A stretch of 6,895 bases of DNA from Bacteroidota bacterium (GTDB lineage Bacteria; Bacteroidota; Bacteroidia; Bacteroidales; Prolixibacteraceae). Shown one piece after another: positions 1 through 5,418 of the stretch (the stretch's first letter is position 1; each line of letters begins with the position of its first letter). The translations under genes and the position numbers were made by a program. Location: the NCBI GenBank assembly GCA_030691295.1, contig JAUYEQ010000351.1, positions 1-6,895 of the forward strand, given 5' to 3'. The notes under the pieces are model-generated. The model worked only from the letters and a program-made list of their open reading frames with translations, did no database searches and had not been told where the DNA came from.

Positions 1-1
1 G

Positions 2-274
2 GTTGCAGCCTTTATTTTCCTGATGGTGTATATTACAGTTTCGGGACCTGAGACAACTCAGGTAAAAGAGCCGGGGTTTTGGTCAGCCATTTCCGGATCA
101 TTGCAAAAGATAAATACAAGTGGAGCTTCGGGTATTTGGCAATCGGCAACTGGATTATTTGCCTCAATCCCAACGATGGCTTATCTGATTCTGATGGCAT
201 CTCTGGCATTGTGGACTTTGGATTCATTTCTGGCCCGGTTCAGACATTCACCTTCTGAAGTTCATATTGGCTAA
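2..274 (+). CDS. C-terminal part of an unrecognised two-span (at least) membrane protein, 5' end outside the window
   Basis: The frame is open from the first full codon at position 2 to TAA at 272-274, giving 90 residues. An ATG at 23 lies inside the first hydrophobic segment, so it is unlikely to be the true start. The visible part has a hydrophobic stretch (residues about 1-16, VAAFIFLMVY...), a polar loop of about 40 residues with Trp, Gly and Ser, and a second hydrophobic helix (about 62-82, ending LALWTLDSFLARF), followed by a short basic and polar tail. I do not recognise the family. A membrane anchor such as the tail of an anti-sigma factor is possible, but nothing visible establishes it. 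It converges with pdxH: only 10 bases separate the two stop codons, so any terminator for it must lie inside pdxH (see 401-426). Confidence 0.6.
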   Translation, partial: VAAFIFLMVYITVSGPETTQVKEPGFWSAISGSLQKINTSGASGIWQSATGLFASIPTMAYLILMASLALWTLDSFLARFRHSPSEVHIG

Positions 275-284
275 ACAGCAATTG

Positions 285-917
285 TCAGGGAGCTAGACGT
301 TGGATTATCCAGTTTTGTCCTATCTGACAGAATTCAATTCGGTCGTGAAGCCGGTTTGACCGGCCCTGCCAGAATTCAAAATATTCAGGACGAATAAGGA
401 AACCACCCCAGTGAGGTGGTTTTTTTATTTCATGGGTTTCAAAATATTGCCCGAAATGGGTGTAGTTTTCATCCAGAACGTTTCGGTTTTCAATAATTTC
501 GCTTTGTGGCGATGCCCATGCACCCAGCTGGCTTTCCAAAGGCCTTGACAGGAAATATGATTCAGAATCCTCTTCGCTGATTTTTTCAGCTTTGCCCTTA
601 ATCCGAACCTGCCTTTCCAGTTCAGGCCAAAAGAATACAGCCGAAACATGTTGATTAGCTGTTATTTGCTGTCCCTTTTTGCTGTTGTAATTGGTGAAAA
701 AGACCAACCCTTCAGGAGTCAGCTCTTTTAAAAGTACCACCCTGGAATCGGGATTTCCTTCCAGATCAACAGTCGATAAAACCATGGCTGTTGGATCAGC
801 TTCCTGGCCGGAAATGGCATCTTTCAGCCATAAATTTAATTGCCGGATGGGATCTTTATCAACCGTTTGCTCTGTCAGTTCAAATTTCTGATAATTGGTA
901 CGGATATCGCGCAACAT
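285..917 (-). CDS. pdxH: Pyridoxamine/pyridoxine 5'-phosphate oxidase
   Basis: FMN-dependent cytosolic enzyme that oxidises pyridoxamine or pyridoxine 5'-phosphate to pyridoxal 5'-phosphate, in B6 synthesis and salvage. The 210-residue product shows the family landmarks in order: N-terminal MLRDIRTNYQ; SRVVLLKE (58-65); FTNYNSKKG (74-82, FMN phosphate contacts); QVRIKG (103-108); the Trp-Gly motif PHWGGF (168-173); the signature EFWQGRSNRLHDR (181-193); and the typical end RLAP before TGA. The length matches the usual 210-220. An in-frame ATG at 1016 would add 33 residues unlike any PdxH N-terminus and would begin inside the edge of a repeat, so I chose the ATG at 915-917, where homology begins. 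No clear Shine-Dalgarno or promoter was seen. It is a housekeeping gene beside the metal genes, and functional linkage is doubtful. Confidence 0.95.
   Translation of the reverse strand: MLRDIRTNYQKFELTEQTVDKDPIRQLNLWLKDAISGQEADPTAMVLSTVDLEGNPDSRVVLLKELTPEGLVFFTNYNSKKGQQITANQHVSAVFFWPELERQVRIKGKAEKISEEDSESYFLSRPLESQLGAWASPQSEIIENRNVLDENYTHFGQYFETHEIKKPPHWGGFLIRPEYFEFWQGRSNRLHDRIEFCQIGQNWIIQRLAP
401..426 (+). terminator. Possible intrinsic terminator for the + strand gene, inside the pdxH coding region
   Basis: AACCACC (401-407) and GGTGGTT (415-421) form a perfect 7-bp stem with a 7-base loop, followed by a run of T at 422-426 on the + strand. It lies 127 bases past the stop of the + strand gene and antisense to pdxH codons for PPHWGG. 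Because those residues are conserved in PdxH, codon constraint alone could create the palindrome, so its role as a terminator is uncertain. Confidence 0.35.
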
Positions 918-1000
918 GTTTAAATCGTTTTGTTTTTCAGTTAAACACGCTTTTGGCTGTTTTGTTGGTTGCCGAAAACGAATGTCCGTAATGTTACACG

Positions 1001-1126
1001 ATGCTATAAAAGTCATTCAATTGTCACTTGGTAGTCATTAAGTTGCCAGGAAATGTCAACCGAATGACTACCAAATGACCACAAATGACTGACGCGAAAT
1101 ACCAATAGTATGCAAACGGACAATCA
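1001..1126. repeat. Repeat copy A: phased GTCATT/AATGAC dyad element between the copZ-like gene and pdxH
   Basis: Three direct hexamers (GTCATT 1012, GTCACT 1023, GTCATT 1034) are spaced 11 bp apart. They are followed by three inverted AATGAC copies (1063, 1074, 1084) at 11 and 10 bp. The inner arms 1028-1045 and 1057-1074 pair at 16 of 18 positions around an 11-base loop, CCAGGAAATGT. The element ends in GTATGCAAACGGACAAT (1108-1124), which is identical in copy B. It starts about 12 bases past the copZ-like stop, reading on the - strand, and lies upstream of pdxH. Dispersed REP-like repeat and operator array are both open readings. Confidence 0.85.
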
Positions 1127-1137
1127 TATTGCCGAAT

Positions 1138-1356
1138 TTATTCCGAAGCCATGAAATCCGCTTTGTAGCCTGCATTTTTCAGTGTTTCAACAATCACATC
1201 CGGATCGATTCCGGAAGTTTCAACAGTCAATACTTTCATTGGATTTGAAGTATCGACACTCCATTTCACAATACCTTTTACCTGATTCAGGTGAGGAGTT
1301 ACAGTGGCAATACATCCGCCACAATTTACATTGGTTTTAAATTTTAAAGTTTCCAT
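1138..1356 (-). CDS. HMA-domain metal chaperone, CopZ-like
   Basis: A 72-residue single-domain heavy-metal-associated protein, predicted cytosolic. It has the expected ferredoxin-like pattern: strand LKFKTNVNC, the metal site C12-G-G-C15, a helix with TPHLNQVKG, strand KVLTVET, and the C-terminal helix VIVETLKNAGYKADF. Proteins of this type bind Cu(I), or related soft metals, through the two Cys and pass it to a P-type ATPase; copA directly upstream is the natural partner. The usual MxCxxC is changed to N-V-N-CGGC, so the Met two residues before the first Cys is missing; metal specificity is therefore inferred from context. The start at 1356 follows an A-rich stretch (AAAAAA). It is separated from copA by 207 bases that hold repeat B, and repeat A follows it, so it may have its own promoter. 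Confidence 0.9.
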   Translation of the reverse strand: METLKFKTNVNCGGCIATVTPHLNQVKGIVKWSVDTSNPMKVLTVETSGIDPDVIVETLKNAGYKADFMASE

Positions 1357-1386
1357 TTTTTTGAGTTTATGAGATTAATTTTAATG

Positions 1387-1408
1387 AATATACGTAATAT
1401 TATCCAAT
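1387..1408 (-). promoter_or_regulatory. Candidate operator or promoter region upstream of the copZ-like gene
   Basis: An inverted repeat AATAT-N5-ATATT spans 1387-1401, 31 to 45 bases before the start codon. It overlaps ATATTATCCAAT (1397-1408), a 12-mer found again just upstream of the HMA-AraC start (5263-5274). On the - strand TATATTC (1392-1386) loosely resembles a Bacteroidota -7 box, but the TTG at 1407-1405 is too close to serve as its -33 element. AT-rich sequence makes chance matches likely. Confidence 0.3.
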
Positions 1409-1533
1409 GTCGTAGAAGTCATTTAATTGTCATTTGGTAGTCATTAAGTTGCCAGGAAATGACAACTTAATGACTATAAATGACCACAACTGACAGCCGA
1501 AAAATGCCGAACAGGTATGCAAACGGACAATGA
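1407..1533. repeat. Repeat copy B: phased GTCATT/AATGAC dyad element between copA and the copZ-like gene
   Basis: Same architecture as copy A, offset by 406-407 bp: GTCATT at 1418, 1429 and 1440 (exact 11-bp spacing), then AATGAC at 1469 and 1479, and a degenerate AACTGAC at 1488 (10-bp spacing). The core is a perfect 13-bp inverted repeat, AGTCATTAAGTTG (1439-1451) with CAACTTAATGACT (1463-1475), around the loop CCAGGAAATGA, which differs from copy A at one base. It ends with the shared GTATGCAAACGGACAAT (1515-1531). It lies between the copA stop and the copZ-like start. Changes in one arm are partly matched in the other: copy B restores pairing where copy A has two mismatches. Confidence 0.85.
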
Positions 1534-1566
1534 TAACCATGACAACATTGACAACACCGACAACTA
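1532..1566. repeat. Degenerate 9-bp tandem repeat at the copA 3' end
   Basis: GATAAC at 1532 and GACAAC at 1541, 1550 and 1559 recur at exact 9-bp steps, running into the copA stop codon (1564-1566). It directly abuts the end of repeat B. Four short degenerate units may be slippage or chance; no function is apparent. Confidence 0.5.
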
Positions 1567-3792
1567 TATTTTATCCAGCTTCCTGAATTTCAGTCGTAAA
1601 CTGTTGCTGACTACCGACACCGAACTTAAGGCCATGGCCGCTCCGGCAATCATCGGGTTGAGCATGAAACCCCAAATGGGGAACAAAATTCCGGCAGCAA
1701 CGGGAATGCCGATCAGGTTATAAATAAAAGCCCAGAACAAATTCTGATGAATGGTATTCACCGTCAGTTTCGATAGCCGGATTGCTTTTGAAATAAGCTG
1801 AAGATCGGACGAAATAATGGTCATTTTGGCCACATCCATCGCAATGTCGGAGCCTTTTCCCATTGCGATGCTCACGTCAGCCTGAGCGAGTGCGTGCGAA
1901 TCGTTAATGCCATCTCCAACCATCGCCACCACTTTTCCCTGATTTTGCAATTCTTTGATAAAATCAGCTTTGTCGGAGGGCATCACTTCAGCTTTAAAGT
2001 TTTTAAGTCCGACTTTTTGTGCCACCGCTTTTGCTGTTTGCACATTGTCGCCGGTAAGCATATATACTTCAATACCCTGACTTTGAAGGTCAGCAATGGC
2101 TTTTGCCGATGTCTCTTTAATTTTGTCGGCGATTGCAATGATTGCCAGAAGTTCAGTATCGCGTGAAAAACATACCACTGTTTTCGCATCGTTCTGCCAG
2201 GTTTTAATTTTTGTAGAACTTTCTTCCGGAATATTTACCTGATACTCGGCCAGCAGTTTTTGATTGCCTACCAGATAAACACGAGCGCCAAAACTGGCTA
2301 CAACTCCTTTGCCAGTAATACTCTCAAATTTGTCAAGGGCAATTTGTTTGCCTGAATTGGTTTTCAAAGTAGCAGTTACTGCCTCGGCCAATGGATGTTC
2401 CGATTGCGATTCGATAGCAAAAAGGATTTGCTCCAAATCTGCTTTTTCGTCACCGGAAACATTCCATTCTATATCTGTTACTGCAGGTTTGCCTTCGGTA
2501 ATGGTTCCGGTTTTGTCGAGAATAATCGCGTTCACTTTATGCGTTAATTCTAGGCTTTCTGCATCTTTAATCAGGATTCCGTTTTCGGCACCTTTGCCCA
2601 TACCAACCATGATGGCGGTGGGTGTGGCTAGTCCAAGCGCACACGGACAGGCAATTACCAGTACCGAAACCATCGCCAACAATGCCTGAGTGATGGCATC
2701 TTCACTGCCAAAAATCATCCAGATTGCAAAGGTCAATACTGAAATCGCCAGCACTACGGGAACAAATATTCCGGCAATTTGATCGACCAGTTTTTGAACG
2801 GGAGGTTTGCTTCCCTGTGCCTGCTGAACCATTTTAATGATCTGAGCAAGAATGGTTTCGCCACCCACCTTTTGAGCTACGAATGCAAAGCTTCCTTTTT
2901 GGTTGATGGTTCCGGCAAACACCTTTCCGCCCTTTTCCTTTTCAACCGGAAGTGATTCGCCGGTTATGGTACTTTCGTCGATAAATGATGACCCGGAAAT
3001 GATTTCACCGTCCACAGGGATTTTATCGCCGGGTTTAACCCGAATTTTATCGCCAATAACGACCTGCGAAATCGGTATTTCCATTTCCTGACCATTCTCC
3101 CGAATCAGATTGACGGTATTCGGTTGTAATCCAATCAGTTTTTTAATAGCCGATGAAGTGTTTGATTTAGCCCGTTCTTCGAGCACTTTACCCAACAGAA
3201 TAAAGGCGATTATTACGGCAGATGCCTCGAAATATACGTGGGCATGCTGGCCTCGATCGTGCCAGAATTCAGGAAAAATGGTGCTGAAGGTGCTGAATAA
3301 CCAGGCGATTCCGGTACTTAAAGCAACCAGCGTATCCATGTTTGCTTTGCCGTGTTTGGCCTGATTAAAAGCATTGATGAAAAAGCTCCTGCCAAACCAA
3401 CCGATTACCGGAGTTGCCAGAATGAACATGATCCAGTTGGCATAGGGAATATCCATCAGGAACATGGCAATTACTACCACCGGAAATGCCAGGATGGTTG
3501 CCCAAAGCGTATTGGTTTTGAGTTTTTTGAAATGCGCCTGTTGCATTTCCTCCTGATGGTCATGTCCTTCTTCTTCAATCAATAAGTCGTAACCAATTGA
3601 CTGAATGGCCGATTTGAAATCATTGACTGAGGCTGTTTCGGGCGTGTATTCGACCCAGGCCGAAGAGTTTGCGTAGTTAACGGATGCATCGAGCACACCT
3701 GCTTGCGCTTTAAGCATACTCTCGACACTAATGGCGCATGATGCGCAGCTTAAACCGGTAACCGGGAAGTTCTTTTTTACTGAAGTTTCCAT
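1564..3792 (-). CDS. copA: Cu(I)-exporting P1B-type ATPase
   Basis: Inner-membrane pump that uses ATP to export Cu(I) (or Ag(I)) from the cytosol. The 742-residue protein has one N-terminal HMA domain with GLSCASC (C16, C19); a His-bearing linker (H77, H79, H87); paired N-terminal membrane helices from about 96; an actuator domain with TGES (277-280); the Cu-type membrane motif CPC (382-384); phosphorylation site DKTGT (D426); the P1B SEHP motif (H466) in the nucleotide domain; TGD (580-582); GDGIND (626-631); and the last two helices with YN (691-692) and MALSS (720-724). CPC, YN and MxxSS together mark the P1B-1 copper group. The length is typical for a one-HMA CopA. Start at 3792, with HMA homology beginning within ten residues. 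A TATCTTTG box lies just upstream. The toxin-antitoxin pair separates it from the probable regulator gene. Confidence 0.97.
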   Translation of the reverse strand: METSVKKNFPVTGLSCASCAISVESMLKAQAGVLDASVNYANSSAWVEYTPETASVNDFKSAIQSIGYDLLIEEEGHDHQEEMQQAHFKKLKTNTLWATILAFPVVVIAMFLMDIPYANWIMFILATPVIGWFGRSFFINAFNQAKHGKANMDTLVALSTGIAWLFSTFSTIFPEFWHDRGQHAHVYFEASAVIIAFILLGKVLEERAKSNTSSAIKKLIGLQPNTVNLIRENGQEMEIPISQVVIGDKIRVKPGDKIPVDGEIISGSSFIDESTITGESLPVEKEKGGKVFAGTINQKGSFAFVAQKVGGETILAQIIKMVQQAQGSKPPVQKLVDQIAGIFVPVVLAISVLTFAIWMIFGSEDAITQALLAMVSVLVIACPCALGLATPTAIMVGMGKGAENGILIKDAESLELTHKVNAIILDKTGTITEGKPAVTDIEWNVSGDEKADLEQILFAIESQSEHPLAEAVTATLKTNSGKQIALDKFESITGKGVVASFGARVYLVGNQKLLAEYQVNIPEESSTKIKTWQNDAKTVVCFSRDTELLAIIAIADKIKETSAKAIADLQSQGIEVYMLTGDNVQTAKAVAQKVGLKNFKAEVMPSDKADFIKELQNQGKVVAMVGDGINDSHALAQADVSIAMGKGSDIAMDVAKMTIISSDLQLISKAIRLSKLTVNTIHQNLFWAFIYNLIGIPVAAGILFPIWGFMLNPMIAGAAMALSSVSVVSNSLRLKFRKLDKI

Positions 3793-3808
3793 GTCTTTAT
3801 TTTTTCAT

Positions 3809-3816
3809 CAAAGATA
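3809..3816 (-). promoter_or_regulatory. Candidate -7 promoter box of copA
   Basis: TATCTTTG on the - strand matches the Bacteroidota -7 consensus TAnnTTTG exactly, 17 to 24 bases before the copA ATG. No good TTTG-type -33 element lies 19-20 bases further upstream (that region reads ACAA), which would suit activator-dependent transcription. The predicted leader would be short, about 10 bases. Confidence 0.4.
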
Positions 3817-3843
3817 AAGCGTGGAAACCGGGTGCTTGTTACG

Positions 3844-3859
3844 ATATTCCCGGAAGTAT
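3844..3859. promoter_or_regulatory. Imperfect dyad upstream of copA, possible operator
   Basis: ATATTCCCGGAAGTAT is a 16-bp imperfect palindrome (6 of 8 positions symmetric) centred about 60 bases upstream of the copA start and just upstream of its presumed promoter, a fitting position for an activator. The symmetry is modest and could be chance. Confidence 0.2.
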
Positions 3860-3889
3860 TTATAAGATTTTTAGGTTATGCAGTTTTGT

Positions 3890-4360
3890 TTATTGTGGAC
3901 GGGCAATCTCGTTGTTTAATTTTAGTAACTCATTTACCACATTTTCGGAAATCCGAAAATCAGTAAGTAAAATCCTTTCTATTAATGGACGAATAGCATC
4001 TATTACGCCCAATTGTTTTGCTTTGTTTATTACACCCAATGTTCCTGTGTATTTTAGATTTAGTTTTCCTGCCAATTTTCTTGCTTTCAAATCATCTAAT
4101 AAAAGTAATGGGTTATCCATTTCTTTTGCCAGGGCTATTGCACTTGCCTCTCCCAAATCTACCTGGGTCTCAAGGAACTCTTGATATTTCTTATCCTTTA
4201 CTTTTTCAATCCTTATCCACTCAGGTAAATTTTCTGAAAACTCGTCTGCAACCTCAGGTGTGGTTATTATATTATCATATACCTCCTGTAGTAGGTTTAA
4301 ATGTCTGATCTTATGAAATAAAATCAAACAACTTGTATCCGAAATTACTATGCTAGGCAT
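3890..4360 (-). CDS. DUF3368 PIN-like toxin of a toxin-antitoxin pair
   Basis: 156-residue protein of the DUF3368 family, a PIN-domain relative. Acidic active-site candidates sit where expected: D8 in ISDTS, E71 in DLGEASAIAL and D89/D90 in LLLLDD, followed by the family-typical TGTLGVINKAKQLG (105-118) and a C-terminal IRPLIERI...F-R-I-S segment. PIN domains are usually Mg-dependent RNases, so the likely role is growth-inhibiting RNA cleavage unless held by the antitoxin; this is family inference, since many DUF3368 proteins are untested. The start codon overlaps the antitoxin stop by 8 bp, the usual antitoxin-first translational coupling. The gene reads visibly more AT-rich than copA, which fits horizontal acquisition. 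The protein looks complete. Confidence 0.88.
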   Translation of the reverse strand: MPSIVISDTSCLILFHKIRHLNLLQEVYDNIITTPEVADEFSENLPEWIRIEKVKDKKYQEFLETQVDLGEASAIALAKEMDNPLLLLDDLKARKLAGKLNLKYTGTLGVINKAKQLGVIDAIRPLIERILLTDFRISENVVNELLKLNNEIARPQ

Positions 4361-4580
4361 TGGCTATATCTGAGTGTAAGTCAGATATAGAGCGACTAAA
4401 AACCGAGACGCCATATCTGCCAAGCAATTCAATAAATGTCCTTTTGGATAATCCAGCTATTTGAGCAGCTTGTCCAGAAGATAACTTGCCGTCCTCGTAT
4501 AATTTAGTGGCTATTATCATTGAATAATCATATTCCTTTAAATCAAAGTCATCAGGGACTTTCAACAGAATCGTTTTCAT
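4353..4580 (-). CDS. UPF0175 family antitoxin
   Basis: 75-residue protein matching the UPF0175 family, the usual partner of DUF3368 toxins. An N-terminal strand-like segment (MKTILLKVPDDFD) is followed by a helix ending LYEDGKLS and a compact helix-turn-helix (about 32-54: LSSGQAAQIAGLSKRTFIELL) with the family hallmark GRYGV (54-58). The expected role is to neutralise the downstream toxin and repress their shared promoter. TAG at 4353-4355 overlaps the toxin ATG region by 8 bp. The start at 4580 is preceded by AT-rich sequence and a good TATATTTG box. The pair sits between a metal-responsive regulator and copA but has no evident metal function. Confidence 0.87.
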   Translation of the reverse strand: MKTILLKVPDDFDLKEYDYSMIIATKLYEDGKLSSGQAAQIAGLSKRTFIELLGRYGVSVFSRSISDLHSDIANA

Positions 4581-4601
4581 ATTGTCATGTTTTACAAATC
4601 A

Positions 4602-4609
4602 CAAATATA
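4602..4609 (-). promoter_or_regulatory. Candidate -7 promoter box of the toxin-antitoxin pair
   Basis: TATATTTG on the - strand matches TAnnTTTG exactly, 22 to 29 bases upstream of the antitoxin start. The -33 region is weak (TTC rather than TTTG). It would give the pair its own transcript, independent of the metal genes. Confidence 0.45.
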
Positions 4610-4693
4610 CGAATTTATAATGTGTCTGAATTTTCTCTTGTTTTTTACATATTGAACGTTCGACATCGTGATATATCCAAACTCAAATCGGTA

Positions 4694-5254
4694 TTATACT
4701 TCGTCTAAAGGTTTTCGCTTATTTTCTTTTACCTGTTTGAAATGACTGGGCGTCAATCCTGTCACCTTTTTAAACTGGTTCGATAAATAAGCTACATTAC
4801 TATATCCCATATGATCAGCTATTTCACTAAGGGTTAATTCGTCGTACACCAGTAATTCTTTCACCCGCTCAATTTTCTGGAGGATGATATATTTCTCGAT
4901 GGTAGTACCTTCTATTTCTGAAAAAAGGCTGCTCAAATAGGCATAATCCCGGTTCAGGTGAGATTCTATGTATTCAGAATAGTTTATTTTCAGGTCTTCG
5001 TTGCTATGATGAATGGATTGAACAACGGTATTTTTGATTTTTTCGATTATCCGGCTTTTGGTATCGTCAATCAACTCAAAACCATATTCCACAAGCGCTT
5101 TCCTGAGTTTTTCAAGATCTTCACCCTTAATTGGATTTGCTGTTTCCACATTGCCCAGCGAAATTCGGAGCGGCGGGTACCCCAAAGTTTCAAATACCTG
5201 CTGCACCGCCATGATGCAACGGTTACAAACCATATTCCTGATGTAGAAATTCAT
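4694..5254 (-). CDS. AraC-family regulator with N-terminal HMA-like metal-binding domain
   Basis: 186 residues in two parts. Residues 1 to about 65 resemble an HMA domain: MNFYIRNMVCNRC carries the MxCxxC site (M8, C10, C13), then a helix, and a closing strand EYGFELID. Residues about 95-175 form an AraC-type double helix-turn-helix: YLSSLFSEIEG, KIERVKELLVYDELTLSEIADHMGY (second HTH) and the FKKVTGLTPSHFKQ end. AraC proteins bind DNA and mostly activate; with a soft-metal site in place of a sugar-binding domain, this is probably a Cu(I) (or similar) sensor controlling the adjacent export genes. That role is inferred from domains and position. H82 and H83 in the linker could add ligands. It lies 44 bases downstream of the 39-residue membrane peptide gene, probably co-transcribed. 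The MNFYIRNM start fits the beginning of the HMA strand. Confidence 0.9.
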   Translation of the reverse strand: MNFYIRNMVCNRCIMAVQQVFETLGYPPLRISLGNVETANPIKGEDLEKLRKALVEYGFELIDDTKSRIIEKIKNTVVQSIHHSNEDLKINYSEYIESHLNRDYAYLSSLFSEIEGTTIEKYIILQKIERVKELLVYDELTLSEIADHMGYSNVAYLSNQFKKVTGLTPSHFKQVKENKRKPLDEV

Positions 5255-5261
5255 AGTTGAT

Positions 5262-5288
5262 GATATTATCCAATTGCTGCGATATTAT
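5262..5288. promoter_or_regulatory. Spaced direct repeat upstream of the HMA-AraC gene
   Basis: GATATTAT occurs at 5262-5269 and 5281-5288, 19 bp apart. The first copy is part of ATATTATCCAAT (5263-5274), a 12-mer also found upstream of the copZ-like gene (1397-1408). It lies 8 to 34 bases before the regulator's start codon, where an autoregulatory site could sit. The support is two short AT-rich matches. Confidence 0.3.
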
Positions 5289-5298
5289 TTTCAGTATC

Positions 5299-5418
5299 TT
5301 ACCTTTTCCTAAGCTTCATGTATATTCCTATGACGACAACGAGAATTGCAATGGCGATAATTAATCCCCAGCCCAATCCATTTTCCATTCCCCAGCTATT
5401 ATTCATTCCGTCCATCAT
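5299..5418 (-). CDS. 39-residue single-span membrane peptide
   Basis: A short gene overlapping the 3' end of the HMBD gene by 20 bases and ending in TAA at 5299-5301. The product begins MMDGMNNSWGMENGLGWG, continues with a strongly hydrophobic helix (about residues 19-33: LIIAIAILVVVIGIY) and ends in the basic tail KLRKR. By the positive-inside rule the N-terminus faces out and the tail faces the cytosol. The external segment has four Met and two Trp, suggestive of soft-metal contact but not proof. Tandem ATG codons (5418 and 5415) lie inside the upstream coding region, a layout fitting translational coupling. I know of similar tiny Met/Trp/Gly-rich membrane peptides near copper genes in this phylum, but no established function. 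The clean helix plus charge pattern argues against a chance ORF. Confidence 0.65.
   Translation of the reverse strand: MMDGMNNSWGMENGLGWGLIIAIAILVVVIGIYMKLRKR

Noticed and set aside
918..1016. N-terminal 33-residue extension of PdxH from the ATG at 1016
   Set aside because: The added residues do not resemble any PdxH N-terminus and the start sits in the edge of repeat A; the internal ATG at 917 gives the normal length.
1001..1533. Integron cassette with attC sites around the copZ-like gene
   Set aside because: The palindromes lack the GTTRRRY and RYYYAAC core ends of attC, and no integrase is visible.
1001..1533. CRISPR array
   Set aside because: Only two long copies separated by a gene; the hexamers have 5-bp gaps, not spacers.
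1894..3585. Several open frames of 60-126 codons on the + strand opposite copA
   Set aside because: They are antisense shadows of copA, which has every P-type ATPase motif; their products show no recognisable domain.
4958..5260. 100-codon + strand frame opposite the HMA-AraC gene
   Set aside because: Antisense to a well-supported regulator gene, with no recognisable protein features.
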